From Ilumatobacter sp. (GTDB taxonomy: Bacteria; Actinomycetota; Acidimicrobiia; Acidimicrobiales; Ilumatobacteraceae), in NCBI GenBank assembly GCA_018666235.1, contig JABJAB010000025.1, positions 3,073-67,072 on the forward strand: DNA of 64,000 bases. Direction: 5' to 3'. A model generated the notes under the pieces. It was not told the origin of the DNA. It did not search any database and saw nothing but the letters and a program-made list of their open reading frames with translations. Made by a program: the position numbers and the translations under genes. Below are positions 36,573-46,118 of the stretch, piece by piece. The stretch's first letter is position 1. Each line of letters starts with the position of its first letter.

Positions 36573-37742
36573 GTGAATGCGGTCGATCATGTACTTGTGC
36601 TCATCAGCCCGACCGCTCGAACATCACCCGAAGGAACGCTGGACCACATCCGTGCTTGGCAACCGACACCACGCATCGCGACGCTGGCCATCGTCGGAAC
36701 CTCGTTCGCGTACGCAAGCACCACGATCTTCGTTCGGCAGTTGACCGACACCGGCATGTCGGTCGTGGCGGTCGCCTTCTTCCGCTTCGCGCTGACTGCG
36801 CTCGTGTTGGTGCGCTTCGTCAACTTCGGTCACGGGAAACGGACGGCAACTTCGTGGGGCCTGCTCAGCGGCGTCGTGATGGGCGGCGGCTGGATCGTCT
36901 ACGTACGCACCATCGACACGGCCGACGTCGCCGTCGCCGGCGTGGTGCAGATGACCTATCCGCTCTTCGCCCTCATCATCGGTTGGTTGCTCTTCAACGT
37001 CGGCCCAACCCCGCGATCCATCGCCTCAGCCGGGCTCGTCGTCGTTGCGGCCATCGTCGGTCTCGGTACCAGCTCCGGTGCAGGACTCTCACCGTTGCTC
37101 TTCATCGCCCCCGCAACGTTCGGCTTCAGTGTCGCGATCTTGACCGAGCGCCTCAGCCCGCTCGACCCATTCGAACGCCTGGCCGCGGTTGCCGTCGGGG
37201 CATCGCTCGCGATGAGCCCACTCCTGCTGAGCCTTTCACCCAGCGAGGCGTTCCCGACGTCGTTCGAATCGTTCGGTTGGGTGGTCGCGATCGGGGCCTT
37301 CTCGGCGCTGATCCCGATGACGATCTACGCCGCCGCCGCACCCGTCATCGGCACGGCCCGCACCGCTGCGTCCGGAGCATGTGAATTGCCGACCGTCTTC
37401 CTCATCGGCTCGGTGTTCTTCAGCGAAGCCATCACGCTCGGACACCTCGCCTCGGCCGCGATCATCGTCGGAGCGATTGCGTTGACGCGCAGCGCACGGT
37501 CGACTCACGTCGTCCCTGACGAGGATCCACCTGTGATCTCAGCTCCCAGCGTTCATCGCGTCGTCGACGACGTTCTCGAGAAGGCTGGCAAGTTCGCCAC
37601 CCGTGCCCGAGTCAGCTTCGATGACGAGGTAGGCGCCGTAGCCGTCTTCCAGGTCGAGCCAGGGAACCGAGCCATACGCACCGCCATCGCTGATCCGGCC
37701 AGTCTCACGATCGACCCACCAGCCCATCCCATAACCGGTTGA
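36573..37742 (+). CDS. EamA/DMT-superfamily transporter with an overlapping C-terminal extension
   Basis: A ten-helix drug/metabolite transporter; the hydrophobic EamA repeats span about residues 33-310 (IATLAIVGTSFAYASTTIFV to the helix ending SAAIIVGAIALTRS). Such proteins export amino acids, amines or metabolites. The start at GTG 36573 (or GTG 36597) is uncertain. The last about 70 residues are hydrophilic, unlike the family, and come from reading antisense through 204 bp of the convergent serine hydrolase gene, so the original stop may have been lost. The divergent LysR gene is the probable regulator. Confidence 0.82.
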   Translation: MNAVDHVLVLISPTARTSPEGTLDHIRAWQPTPRIATLAIVGTSFAYASTTIFVRQLTDTGMSVVAVAFFRFALTALVLVRFVNFGHGKRTATSWGLLSGVVMGGGWIVYVRTIDTADVAVAGVVQMTYPLFALIIGWLLFNVGPTPRSIASAGLVVVAAIVGLGTSSGAGLSPLLFIAPATFGFSVAILTERLSPLDPFERLAAVAVGASLAMSPLLLSLSPSEAFPTSFESFGWVVAIGAFSALIPMTIYAAAAPVIGTARTAASGACELPTVFLIGSVFFSEAITLGHLASAAIIVGAIALTRSARSTHVVPDEDPPVISAPSVHRVVDDVLEKAGKFATRARVSFDDEVGAVAVFQVEPGNRAIRTAIADPASLTIDPPAHPITG

Positions 37743-38813
37743 TTCACCAGCGCTGCCCTCGTACGCCGCTGCAATCCGATCGGCGTGCATCGTGTCGAGC
37801 GCAGCTTGTGACAGCACCTGATTCTCGCCGCACATTCCGCCGCGCAAATGCATCAAGAGCAACTTGGCATAGTCGCCCGTGGTCGCATAGGCACCGCCTT
37901 CGATCTGCGGGTTCTCCGTGTCGGTGAGCATCGACGGCCCGTCAGCGATGAACTCGGCGGGGTAGCCGAATCCACCGGCCTGCGCCCAGTGGTTGTTGAA
38001 CCCGAGAGTTTCGAGGCCACACGGCTCGACGTAGATCTCATCGATGAGCTTCGCCCAGGTCTGACCCGACACGGTCTCGGCGACGGCTCCTGCGACCTGC
38101 CACTGGGCGCCGCCATAGCGGAACTCGGTGTCGGGCGGAACGATGTCTCCATCATCGTCGGGCGTCTGGAAGATCGCCGCCCCGCACTCTTCGAGTTCTG
38201 AGTCGGTGAAAAACTGGCACAGGTACGGGGGGTACGCAGGATTCGGACCCAGCCCAACAAGCCCCGAACTGTTCGATATCAATTGCGCCGTGGTGATCTC
38301 AGGGTTGCCATCCCATCCGGTCACGTCAGCCACAGGCGCATCGATATCGATGAGACCGTCATCCTGGAGTGCAAGAAGCACCCCGGCGGCGATCATCTTG
38401 CTCGACGACGCAATGAGCGAGATGCGTTCGGCCGAAAACTCTCCCCAGTAGTCCTCGTGCACCACGCCGTCGTCGGCATCAACGATGACGAGGCCGGCAC
38501 CGTCGAGGTCGTTCGTCTCAACGAAGTCGCCAACAATCGGACCGATCGCACCAAAGTCGTACCCTCCCTCCTCGGCAGGCCCATCGGTTTCTACCGGCAC
38601 ATCAGTCTCAACCGGCGCATCAGTCTCAGCTGGCGCCTCGGTCTCAGCTGGCGCCTCGGTCTCAACCGGCACATCAGTCTCAACCGGCACATCGGTCTGA
38701 ACCGGCGCGTTCTTCTCGGCCACGGGGGTTGCTGCATCGTCACCGTCACTCGACGCGCAACTGGCGGCAACGAGGGACAACAAGGCAATGATCACGGGGC
38801 GACGACGATTCAT
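37539..38813 (-). CDS. Beta-lactamase-family serine hydrolase, lipoprotein
   Basis: A 424-aa secreted hydrolase. The N-terminus MNRRRPVIIALLSLVAASC is a lipoprotein signal with Cys19 as the lipidated residue. Residues about 30-80 are a Pro/Glu/Thr/Asp-rich linker made of hexapeptide repeats (PVETDV-like). The catalytic domain has SxxK at Ser136-Lys139 (SSSK) and matches class C beta-lactamase / esterase-like proteins; the substrate could be an ester or peptide rather than a beta-lactam. The start at 38813 gives the signal peptide. Convergent overlap of 204 bp with the EamA reading frame. Confidence 0.83.
   Translation of the reverse strand: MNRRRPVIIALLSLVAASCASSDGDDAATPVAEKNAPVQTDVPVETDVPVETEAPAETEAPAETDAPVETDVPVETDGPAEEGGYDFGAIGPIVGDFVETNDLDGAGLVIVDADDGVVHEDYWGEFSAERISLIASSSKMIAAGVLLALQDDGLIDIDAPVADVTGWDGNPEITTAQLISNSSGLVGLGPNPAYPPYLCQFFTDSELEECGAAIFQTPDDDGDIVPPDTEFRYGGAQWQVAGAVAETVSGQTWAKLIDEIYVEPCGLETLGFNNHWAQAGGFGYPAEFIADGPSMLTDTENPQIEGGAYATTGDYAKLLLMHLRGGMCGENQVLSQAALDTMHADRIAAAYEGSAGESTGYGMGWWVDRETGRISDGGAYGSVPWLDLEDGYGAYLVIEADSGTGGELASLLENVVDDAMNAGS
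38593..38700. repeat. Tandem 18-bp repeat in the lipoprotein linker
   Basis: Six consecutive 18-bp units, for example ACCGGCACATCAGTCTCA on the plus strand, with degenerate half-units on both sides (38575-38592 and 38701-38718). On the coding (minus) strand each unit encodes one hexapeptide of the type ETDVPV or ETEAPA. Units 3 and 4 are identical, as are units 1 and 5. Copy number could vary by slippage. Confidence 0.85.
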
Positions 38814-38890
38814 GCCCGGAATATATTTCCAACCGCAGGCGGAACGGACGACGCTGCTGTCGATTCTGTCAGAACTGCAACACTTGAGCG

Positions 38891-40831
38891 ATGAGCGATG
38901 ACCGCATGCCCAAGCCACCCACCGAGCAGACGCTCGAACTGCTCGCCGCTGCGTCGGGTGCTTTTGTCCCGGACACCGCGGACATGGATCGGGTCACTCG
39001 CGGCCTGGTTGCGACACACCCCACCGGAGTGATCGAAGAGAACGGGCGCACGGTGTGGGATATCGGCCGCCACGACTTCGTGCGCGATTCCGAAGTCGCA
39101 CCTGACTCGGTCAACGCCAGCCTCTGGAATCAAGCGCGGTTGAACGCCGTCCACGGCCTGTTCGAAGTCGCACCCGGCTTGTGGCAGGCACGCGGGTACG
39201 ACATCTCGAACATCACGTTCATCGCTGGCGACACCGGCTGGCTCATCATCGACCCACTCACGAGCGAGGCATGTGCAAAGGCCTGCCTCGATCTGGCCAA
39301 TGCTGAACTTGGCGAACGACCCGTCGTCGGGATCATCTACACCCACAGCCACATCGATCACTTCGGCGGAGTCCGCGGCGTCGTCACCGACGAACAGGTC
39401 GAATCAGGCCAGGTCCGGATCATCGCCCCCGAGCACTTCCTGCACGAAGCCGTCTTCGAGAACGTCATCGCAGGGCCGGCGATGGGCCGCCGCGCCAACT
39501 ACCAGTTCGGCATGACCCTGCCTGCCGGACCTCGCCAGCACGTCGACAGCGGCCTCGGCAAGGCCACACCGATGGGTCAGATCGGCCTGATTCCGCCGAC
39601 TGAGTACATCACCGAGACCGGACAGGAGAAGACGGTCGACGGCATCCGGATCATCTTCCAGCTCACGCCCGAGGCCGAGGCCCCAGCCGAGATGAACTTC
39701 TTCTTCCCCGAGCGCGGTCCCGAGCAAGCCGACGGGTCACGCAAGGGTTGGTTGTGCATGGCGGAGAACTGCTCGCACAACATGCACAACCTGCTGCCAC
39801 TGCGTGGTGCCCAGGCCCGCGACTCGCTCGGCTGGTCGAAGTACATCAACGAGGCGCTGGAACTGTTCGGGGCCGATAGTGCACTGATGTTTGCCAGTCA
39901 CCATTGGCCTCGTTGGGGCACCGACGATGTGGCGCAGTTCCTCCGACACCAGCGCGACCTCTACCGCTGGATGCACGATCAGACCATGCGGCTCGCGAAC
40001 AAGGGTCTCGTGCCGACCGAGATCGCCGAAGAGCTCGAACTGCCCCAGGCGTTCACCGATCAGATCCACACGCGCGGCTACTACGGCGCACTCGTCCACA
40101 ACGCCAAGGCCGTCTACCAGCGCTACCTCGGCTGGTACGACGGCAACCCCGCCCACCTCTGGATGCGCACCCCGGTTGATGCCGGCACACGGTATGTCGA
40201 GCTGGCGGGCGGCGCCGAGGCCCTGCTCGCTCATGCGCAGGCGGCGTACGACACCGGTGATTACCGGTGGGTCGCCGAAGTGGTCAACCATCTCGTGTTC
40301 GCCGACCCGGCGAATCAGGCAGCGCGTGGACTCCAGGCCGACGCGCTGGAGCAACTCGGTTACCAGGCCGAATCGGCGACGTGGCGCAACGCGTACCTGA
40401 CCGGCGCACAAGAGCTGCGGCACGGCCCACCACCGGCGCGCCCGGCCCCCGCGCGACGTGGCTTCGCTGTGGCGCTCACGATCGACATGGTGTTCGATGC
40501 CATGGCGATCCGTCTCAAGTCCGAAGACGTTGTGGGCGAACACGTCATCACCAATTGGCAGTTCACCGATCTCGACGAGTCCGAAGCGTCATGGGTACTG
40601 GCGCTCGAAAATCAAGCAATTCACCACGTCTGCGGCCGACACGATCCTGACGCCGCAGTGACCGTCACGCTGACAAAGGACTTGCTGGTCGACATCAGCG
40701 GCGGCGGTGTCTCGTTCATCGATGCCGTTGGTGATGGCCTGGTCGCGCTCGACGGTGATCCCAGCGCGCTGATCACGATCTTCGGCAACCTCGACACATT
40801 CGAGACAGGCTTCGCGATCGTCGAGCCCTAG
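38891..40831 (+). CDS. Alkyl/aryl-sulfatase, metallo-beta-lactamase type (SdsA1-like)
   Basis: A 646-aa type III sulfatase that would hydrolyse alkyl sulfates such as SDS-like surfactants. The binuclear zinc motif is His152-Ser-His154-Ile-Asp156-His157 within YTHSHIDHFGG; next come the alkylsulfatase dimerisation domain and a C-terminal SCP2-like domain (about residues 520-646, starting RGFAVALTIDMVFDAMA). No signal peptide, so the enzyme is likely cytoplasmic, unlike the secreted Pseudomonas SdsA1. It starts 77 bp from the divergent lipoprotein gene. Confidence 0.9.
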   Translation: MSDDRMPKPPTEQTLELLAAASGAFVPDTADMDRVTRGLVATHPTGVIEENGRTVWDIGRHDFVRDSEVAPDSVNASLWNQARLNAVHGLFEVAPGLWQARGYDISNITFIAGDTGWLIIDPLTSEACAKACLDLANAELGERPVVGIIYTHSHIDHFGGVRGVVTDEQVESGQVRIIAPEHFLHEAVFENVIAGPAMGRRANYQFGMTLPAGPRQHVDSGLGKATPMGQIGLIPPTEYITETGQEKTVDGIRIIFQLTPEAEAPAEMNFFFPERGPEQADGSRKGWLCMAENCSHNMHNLLPLRGAQARDSLGWSKYINEALELFGADSALMFASHHWPRWGTDDVAQFLRHQRDLYRWMHDQTMRLANKGLVPTEIAEELELPQAFTDQIHTRGYYGALVHNAKAVYQRYLGWYDGNPAHLWMRTPVDAGTRYVELAGGAEALLAHAQAAYDTGDYRWVAEVVNHLVFADPANQAARGLQADALEQLGYQAESATWRNAYLTGAQELRHGPPPARPAPARRGFAVALTIDMVFDAMAIRLKSEDVVGEHVITNWQFTDLDESEASWVLALENQAIHHVCGRHDPDAAVTVTLTKDLLVDISGGGVSFIDAVGDGLVALDGDPSALITIFGNLDTFETGFAIVEP

Positions 40832-40906
40832 ATCCGAAAATGCGGGCTCAGCACCGGGTGTCTGGTTGAGAGTTCAGAGGGAGGGGCGAGGAGCGAGGGG
40901 CCAGTC

Positions 40907-41926
40907 TTAAAAACTGAGCATGCTTGATTGACCGCTTCCAGCACCCGCAACGTCTGGCTGTTTGACGGTGCCTGAGACTGCGACCTTCCAAAAGGCGCGG
41001 TAGCTCGGGTACTCAATTCCTTCGACAACCCAGCCCGACTCAACCAGCTCGGCGTGCAACTTCGGCAGGTTGCGCCACGGCACGCCCATGTCGACATGGT
41101 GGGCCAAATGCCACCCGGTGTTGTACGGCACCATCCACATGCGAGCAATGAGGGACTGCCGGATGACGTGCGTGGTGAGGCGACGATCGCTTGAACGGAC
41201 CATGCCGCCGTGTTCAGCAATCGAGCGGACGCGGTTCGACACGCGCCACAGCGTCGACCACGACAGCACCCACACCACATACATCAGCGGCCGCATCACT
41301 GCGATCGACACGCCAAGCATGACGACCTGCACTGCCAAGATGTACTGCGCTTCGCGCGCACCATTGCGAACGGCGCTGAAGAGACCGCGGAAGTTCTTGT
41401 AGGCGCTCAGTCCCAACGCGTCACGCCGGAGCTTGCGACGTGCCGAGTCGGGTGGGATCGGGTAGCCCGAGTACAACGAGAGGTCGGGCTCTTCGGGACC
41501 CATCTCGTCGCGGTGATGGGCGAAATGCGATCGGCGATATGCCATCACCGCCTGAAATGAGGGATAGGCGAGCATCCGACCGACGAGATCGTTCGCCGTG
41601 CGATTCGAGAACAAGAGCCGATGCGCGGACTCGTGGCCGAGGATGTTCAGGCGGGCGTGGCCGCCGCCGAGCATGATGAATGCCAGGACGTACGCCCACC
41701 AGGTGTTGAGGTACCCGGCCAGAGCGACAACGCCGAACGACAGCGCGAGGGCGTGCAGCACGGTGCCGACATTGCCCACGTTGTTGATGTGGCGGAGTTC
41801 ATCGCGCAGCTCACGCTGGGCCATGCCGCGAGCATTGAGCCGATCGGTCGGCAGAACATCGGGAAGCAGATCTGCCGAAGGCACCATCGTGGGCACCGAC
41901 GCGTCGAGGTCGGGGAGCGCAGCCAT
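40907..41926 (-). CDS. Membrane fatty acid desaturase
   Basis: A 339-aa integral membrane di-iron desaturase. The three histidine boxes are His98-Glu-Ser-Ala-His102, His134-x2-HisHis138 (HFAHH) and HLAHH near residue 290, together with EHGG before the last one. Hydrophobic segments lie at about 55-90 and 195-240. It should introduce a double bond or a hydroxyl in an acyl chain. ATG at 41926 starts the canonical sequence; a longer frame is not supported. Divergent from the PaaX-like regulator. Confidence 0.87.
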   Translation of the reverse strand: MAALPDLDASVPTMVPSADLLPDVLPTDRLNARGMAQRELRDELRHINNVGNVGTVLHALALSFGVVALAGYLNTWWAYVLAFIMLGGGHARLNILGHESAHRLLFSNRTANDLVGRMLAYPSFQAVMAYRRSHFAHHRDEMGPEEPDLSLYSGYPIPPDSARRKLRRDALGLSAYKNFRGLFSAVRNGAREAQYILAVQVVMLGVSIAVMRPLMYVVWVLSWSTLWRVSNRVRSIAEHGGMVRSSDRRLTTHVIRQSLIARMWMVPYNTGWHLAHHVDMGVPWRNLPKLHAELVESGWVVEGIEYPSYRAFWKVAVSGTVKQPDVAGAGSGQSSMLSF

Positions 41927-42039
41927 GGCGTGATGATACACTCTGCGGTCGTGATGAACAAGATTCGTAACAATCGGGTGGGGGTGGGTTGGCGCTTCGC
42001 ATCCGGGTCCGACGAATTCGGTACGGCGTGCAACGACGC

Positions 42040-42828
42040 ATGACGACCGCACCGATGCGACCCGACGACGTGGCCGCGTTGGGAATCGAACCACTCAGTG
42101 CTCGGTCGGTCGTCCTCTCAGCGCTGCTGGGCACACACCCCCCGACCCTGCCCGGGAGATCACTGGTGGCGCTCGCCGAGTTGTTCGGTATTCGACCCGG
42201 CACCGCGCGCACCTCCCTGTCCCGAATGGTGACCAACGGCGAACTGATCACCAACGACGGTCACTACTCATTGGCTGGTCGCCTCCTCGAACGACAGCGT
42301 GAGCAGGACGGCGGACAGACTGCACCCACTGTCGAATGGAACGGCGACTGGATCGTTGCCGTTGCTGCAAGCGATCGCCGATCAATGGCGGAGCGACGAG
42401 CGTTCCGCGAATCGATGGTTGGCTCGCGGCTCGCCGAGCTGCGACCCGACATCTGGATGCGACCTGCCAATACCGCCGGACCGCCACGCCCGGCCGACGT
42501 TCTGATCACGTCAGGGCCGCTCGCCTGCGACGATGTCGACGACCTCGTGGCCCGGCTCTGGCCACTCACCGAACTCGAAGCGGCGGCACAACGGCTGCAC
42601 GACGCACTCACTCGGCAACGTTCAGCGCTCGACCACGGCGAAATCGAACTGATGCCGCAGTCCTTTATGGTCGCAGCAGCCGCGGTCCGCTTCCTGCGCA
42701 TCGAACCACAGCTCCCGTCGGCGCTCGCTCCTCCGACCTGGACCGCAACCGCGCTCCGATCGGCCTACGACGAGTTCAACCATGACTTCCAAGGGCAGCT
42801 CCGCGATTTCTTCGCGGCCACTCGATGA
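42040..42828 (+). CDS. PaaX-like transcriptional regulator
   Basis: A 262-aa regulator of the PaaX type. SARSVVLSALLGTHPPTLPGR and LVALAELFGIRPGTARTSLSRMV form the N-terminal winged helix, followed by the PaaX central domain (WNGDWIVAVAASDRRSMAERRAFRE) and the C-terminal helices. PaaX repressors respond to phenylacetyl-CoA-like effectors. The start could be 42040 or 42055. It heads a three-gene unit with the two hydrolase genes downstream, which it may control. Confidence 0.82.
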   Translation: MTTAPMRPDDVAALGIEPLSARSVVLSALLGTHPPTLPGRSLVALAELFGIRPGTARTSLSRMVTNGELITNDGHYSLAGRLLERQREQDGGQTAPTVEWNGDWIVAVAASDRRSMAERRAFRESMVGSRLAELRPDIWMRPANTAGPPRPADVLITSGPLACDDVDDLVARLWPLTELEAAAQRLHDALTRQRSALDHGEIELMPQSFMVAAAAVRFLRIEPQLPSALAPPTWTATALRSAYDEFNHDFQGQLRDFFAATR

Positions 42829-42880
42829 CCTCTCGACTCGGATCAGGGCCAGGTCCCAACAGTCTGCTGAACTGCACAAC

Positions 42881-43690
42881 GTGATCGTCGACTGCCACAC
42901 CCATCTGCTACCCGACCGACTCGCCTCGGCGGTCCGCCGGTTCTTCCGCGACCATGGTCTCGCCGAATTCCACTACTCACTCGATCATCGCGAGGTGCTC
43001 GACCGCCACCACGCGGACGGCATCGACACCGTGTGGAATCTGCCGTACGCCCACAAGGCCGAGATGGCTCGATCGTTGAATGCATCGATGATCGAGGTCA
43101 GCGCATCGCTTGCTGATCACCCGGTCGATGTCGTGCCGGGCTGCACCGTGCATCCCGACGACAGCGATCCCCTCGCGGACTTCAACGATGCTGTCGAAGC
43201 GGGAGCACGGGTGCTGAAGCTGCATTGTTCGGTCGGTGCATATGAGGCTGACGACCCGCGATTGAGCGATGTGCTGGAAGCCGCTGGCGATCGCGGTGTC
43301 CCGGTCGTGATCCATGCCGGGCACGGTGTCGATGGTTTCACCGCTGCCGACGAGCTCGCCCCGATCGGGCGGGCTGCGGCGCAGCATCGCGGAACGGCGA
43401 TCATCCTGGCGCACTTCGGACACCACGCTTTCGAGGACGCGGTCGAGCTGCTTGGCGAACACCCCAACCTCGTCGCTGACCTGACGCCGGTGACGTTCAG
43501 CCCCGTCCCAATTACTGCCGACATCGCGAACCGGTACGCGGATCGCATTCTGTTCGGCTCCGATGCGCCAAACACCGGCCATCCGGCCAGCCACCTGCTC
43601 GATCTGCTGCGATCCACCGGTGCATCGGAAGCGACCCTTGAGTCGATCTGCTCGAGCAACGCACGCCGCCTGACCAGCGCTACAGCGTGA
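42881..43690 (+). CDS. Metal-dependent amidohydrolase (amidohydrolase_2 / TIM-barrel)
   Basis: A 269-aa TIM-barrel hydrolase. The metal-binding HxH is His6/His8 in VIVDCHTHLL; HAGHGV, ILAHFGHH and FGSDAPNTG supply the later His and the catalytic Asp. This pattern is shared by aminocarboxymuconate semialdehyde decarboxylase-type amidohydrolases, so decarboxylation is possible as well as hydrolysis. The GTG at 42881 starts exactly at the conserved barrel strand. It overlaps the next gene by GTGA and follows the PaaX-like gene by 52 bp. Confidence 0.8.
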   Translation: MIVDCHTHLLPDRLASAVRRFFRDHGLAEFHYSLDHREVLDRHHADGIDTVWNLPYAHKAEMARSLNASMIEVSASLADHPVDVVPGCTVHPDDSDPLADFNDAVEAGARVLKLHCSVGAYEADDPRLSDVLEAAGDRGVPVVIHAGHGVDGFTAADELAPIGRAAAQHRGTAIILAHFGHHAFEDAVELLGEHPNLVADLTPVTFSPVPITADIANRYADRILFGSDAPNTGHPASHLLDLLRSTGASEATLESICSSNARRLTSATA

Positions 43691-44469
43691 GTCGGCTGCA
43701 CGACGGGGACTACCTTCCCAACATGGAGTTGCTTGAAGAGATCATCGAGACAACGACGAACGATGGCGAGATGGCCATCCTCGTCAAGCAGCCCGCGGTT
43801 CGCCCCGTCGGTGGCGGTGCGTGGCCGACCGTGGTGATCTTCCACGACGGCCCCGGCATTCGCAACGCCACGCACACCTTCATGGCCAAGCTCGCCGACG
43901 AGGGATTCCGCGTGATCTGTCCTGATCTGTACCACCGCCAGGGCCGCCTGTTGGGCATCAATCCTGAGGACCGAGCGGCTGATCCATCGCTCGGCGAGAA
44001 GATGCGGACGTGGCTGATGTCGCTGCACGACGACGGCATCCAGCACGACTTCGACTGTGCGTTGAGCGCCACCGGTGCCGACAAAGCCGACCGCATCGCA
44101 GTGCTCGGGTTCTGTCTGGGTGCCCGTGCGGTGTTTCGGTCGATGATGCGAATGCCCGATCGCATCGTCGCGGGTGCCACCTGGCATCCGTCATTCCTCG
44201 TCGACGGCGAGCCCGACTCGCCGCACCAAACCGCGGCCAACCTGGCCCAGCCGCTGTACATCGGCATCGGTACAGCCGACCAGGTGCAGTCGATTGCGAT
44301 GCATCAACGATTCTTCGATGTGGTCGAGCCGCTCGCCAACGTCGAAGTCGAGATCTTCGACGGCGCCGACCACGGCTTCACCTGGCCCGACCACCCGACA
44401 TACAACGAAGCCGCTGCCCAAGGCTGCTGGGACAAAACGCTCGCGCTGTTCAACGCAACCCTGCGTTGA
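43687..44469 (+). CDS. Dienelactone hydrolase family protein
   Basis: A 260-aa alpha/beta hydrolase of the dienelactone hydrolase type, from GTG 43687 (or 248 aa from ATG 43723, MELLEEIIE, which looks more natural). The nucleophile is Cys in GFCLGA, as in carboxymethylenebutenolidase; the acid lies in YIGIGTADQVQS and the His in DGADHGFTW. It would open a lactone ring in aromatic or chloroaromatic breakdown. Translationally coupled to the amidohydrolase. Confidence 0.84.
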   Translation: MSRLHDGDYLPNMELLEEIIETTTNDGEMAILVKQPAVRPVGGGAWPTVVIFHDGPGIRNATHTFMAKLADEGFRVICPDLYHRQGRLLGINPEDRAADPSLGEKMRTWLMSLHDDGIQHDFDCALSATGADKADRIAVLGFCLGARAVFRSMMRMPDRIVAGATWHPSFLVDGEPDSPHQTAANLAQPLYIGIGTADQVQSIAMHQRFFDVVEPLANVEVEIFDGADHGFTWPDHPTYNEAAAQGCWDKTLALFNATLR

Positions 44470-44487
44470 ACCGACCGCGCCGCTGAC

Positions 44488-45513
44488 TTAGGCGTTGGGG
44501 TCCACGACGATGCGGCCACGCACCTGACCGGCCATGATCGCCTCGCCCTGGTCGGGCAGTGCACTCATCGGGACGACCTCGGTCATCGCGTCGAGTAGAT
44601 CCGATGGCAGGTCGGTGAGGAGCCGCGCCCACGCCGCGTCACGAGCCTCAATCGGAGCCAGCACCGAGTCGATTCCCTGCAGTCGAACACCACGCAAGAT
44701 GAACGGCATGACGGTGCTCGGCAGATCGACGCCACCGGCGAGGCCGCACGCCGTGACGACACCCTGATACTTGGTTTGCGCGAGGACCTTGGCCAGCATC
44801 GTCGAGCCGACAGTGTCGACCGCGCCGCCCCACGTTTCACCTTCGAGCGGCTTCGGGGCCTCAGACATCTCGGCGCGAGACAGGAAGGCCGACGCTCCGA
44901 GGGCCCGCAGGTACTCATGCTGTTCGGGCCGACCGGTCACAGCAGTGACGTCGTAGCCAAGGTTGGAGAGAATCGCGACTGCGACGCTGCCGACGCCGCC
45001 AGCGGCTCCGGTGACCACGATGGGTCCGTCGGTCGGCTTGACCCCACCCTCTTCAAGGGCGAGCACGCACATCATCGCGGTGAGCCCCGCAGTACCGATA
45101 CCCATGGCCTGCACGGCGCTCATGCCGATCGGACGGCGGTTGAGCCACATCGCCTTGACTTTCTGACGCTGGGAGTATCCGCCCCAGTAACGCTCGCCAA
45201 CGGACCAGCCGGTGAGGATCACTTCGTCGCCCGAGGCGAACTTCGGTGACTCCGATGAGATGACCGTGCCCGAGAAATCGATGCCGGGCACCATCGGGTA
45301 GGAGCGGATGATCCGACCCTTTCCAGTGAGGGCCATGCCGTCCTTGTAGTTGAGCGACGAGTAATCGATCTGCACGACGACATCGTCAGCGTCGTAGTCG
45401 GGCAGGTCGGCGTCGGTGAGCTGTTCGATCGATGCCGACGCTGTCTTCGGGTTGCCTTCTTCGGCTTCGCGGACGACGAGGGCGTTGAACGTGCCGTTGG
45501 AGTTATCGGTCAT
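44488..45513 (-). CDS. acuI: Acrylyl-CoA reductase-type MDR oxidoreductase
   Basis: A 341-aa zinc-free medium-chain dehydrogenase of the YhdH/AcuI branch. SSLNYKDGMALTGKGRIIR, PMVPGIDFSGTV, GWSVGERYWGGYSQ and the nucleotide motif VTGAAGGVGSVAVAIL are the family blocks. AcuI reduces acrylyl-CoA to propionyl-CoA with NADPH, a detoxification step in DMSP and 3-hydroxypropionate metabolism; DMSP use would suit a marine bacterium but is not proven by one gene. Transcribed alone, divergent from the small hypothetical gene. Confidence 0.85.
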   Translation of the reverse strand: MTDNSNGTFNALVVREAEEGNPKTASASIEQLTDADLPDYDADDVVVQIDYSSLNYKDGMALTGKGRIIRSYPMVPGIDFSGTVISSESPKFASGDEVILTGWSVGERYWGGYSQRQKVKAMWLNRRPIGMSAVQAMGIGTAGLTAMMCVLALEEGGVKPTDGPIVVTGAAGGVGSVAVAILSNLGYDVTAVTGRPEQHEYLRALGASAFLSRAEMSEAPKPLEGETWGGAVDTVGSTMLAKVLAQTKYQGVVTACGLAGGVDLPSTVMPFILRGVRLQGIDSVLAPIEARDAAWARLLTDLPSDLLDAMTEVVPMSALPDQGEAIMAGQVRGRIVVDPNA

Positions 45514-45582
45514 GGTGGCGATCGTTGCACTTTGCGGCCTCCGGGGTCGAATGCGACCGACGCCGCCTGCAACGCTGAAGGG

Positions 45583-46044
45583 ATGAACGTCGACGAGGTC
45601 CCAGTCGCATTCACGCCGTCAGGCGGTTGGACGGGCGACATGCCACCTCCCGTACTCGCCGGATGTGACACACCGCTTGCCGACGGCGCCGTCGACATGC
45701 GCGGCCTGTGGCGCGTTGTCAGGGTGACTGTTGATGGAGAGGTCCAGGCCGATCATCAAATGCTCGGCGGCGTGCAACGCATCGAGCAAGCCGATGACCG
45801 GGTCACGATCACGGCGGGCGGGGTTGTCCACGACATGCGCTGCGACGGCACCGAGGAACATGGCGTCAACGATGTCGCTGAGTTCGACAAGCAGACGCGG
45901 ATCGTCGTCGTCGCCACCTTCGAGGAAGGTGTCCACGTACTTCGTCCGGTCGGCATGCCGATTGAGGTACGCCGACGGATCGAGGGCGAGCATCTGATCT
46001 GGGACTACATCGGTTTCACCGCCACCCTCGAACGTGTGACCTGA
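45583..46044 (+). CDS. Hypothetical protein
   Basis: A 153-aa soluble protein I do not recognise. From ATG 45583 (AAGGG upstream) it has an N-terminal PSGGWTGDMPPP stretch and then a run of beta-strand-like segments (RGLWRVVRVTVDGE, RVTITAGGVVHDM, RIVVVATFEEGVH, LIWDYIGFTATLERV), suggesting a small lipocalin-like or beta-barrel fold. No signal peptide or cysteine cluster. Divergent from acuI by 69 bp and followed by the Rieske oxygenase gene after 74 bp. Confidence 0.65.
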   Translation: MNVDEVPVAFTPSGGWTGDMPPPVLAGCDTPLADGAVDMRGLWRVVRVTVDGEVQADHQMLGGVQRIEQADDRVTITAGGVVHDMRCDGTEEHGVNDVAEFDKQTRIVVVATFEEGVHVLRPVGMPIEVRRRIEGEHLIWDYIGFTATLERVT

Positions 46045-46118
46045 CACCACAACGACTTCTCGCTCACCAGCGACGCTCTGACTCGCTCACGCATCATCCC
46101 CTTCGGAAAGCTGTCCAC

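Noticed and set aside
38593..38700. CRISPR-like array
   Set aside because: The 18-bp units have no spacers and code for a peptide linker in frame.
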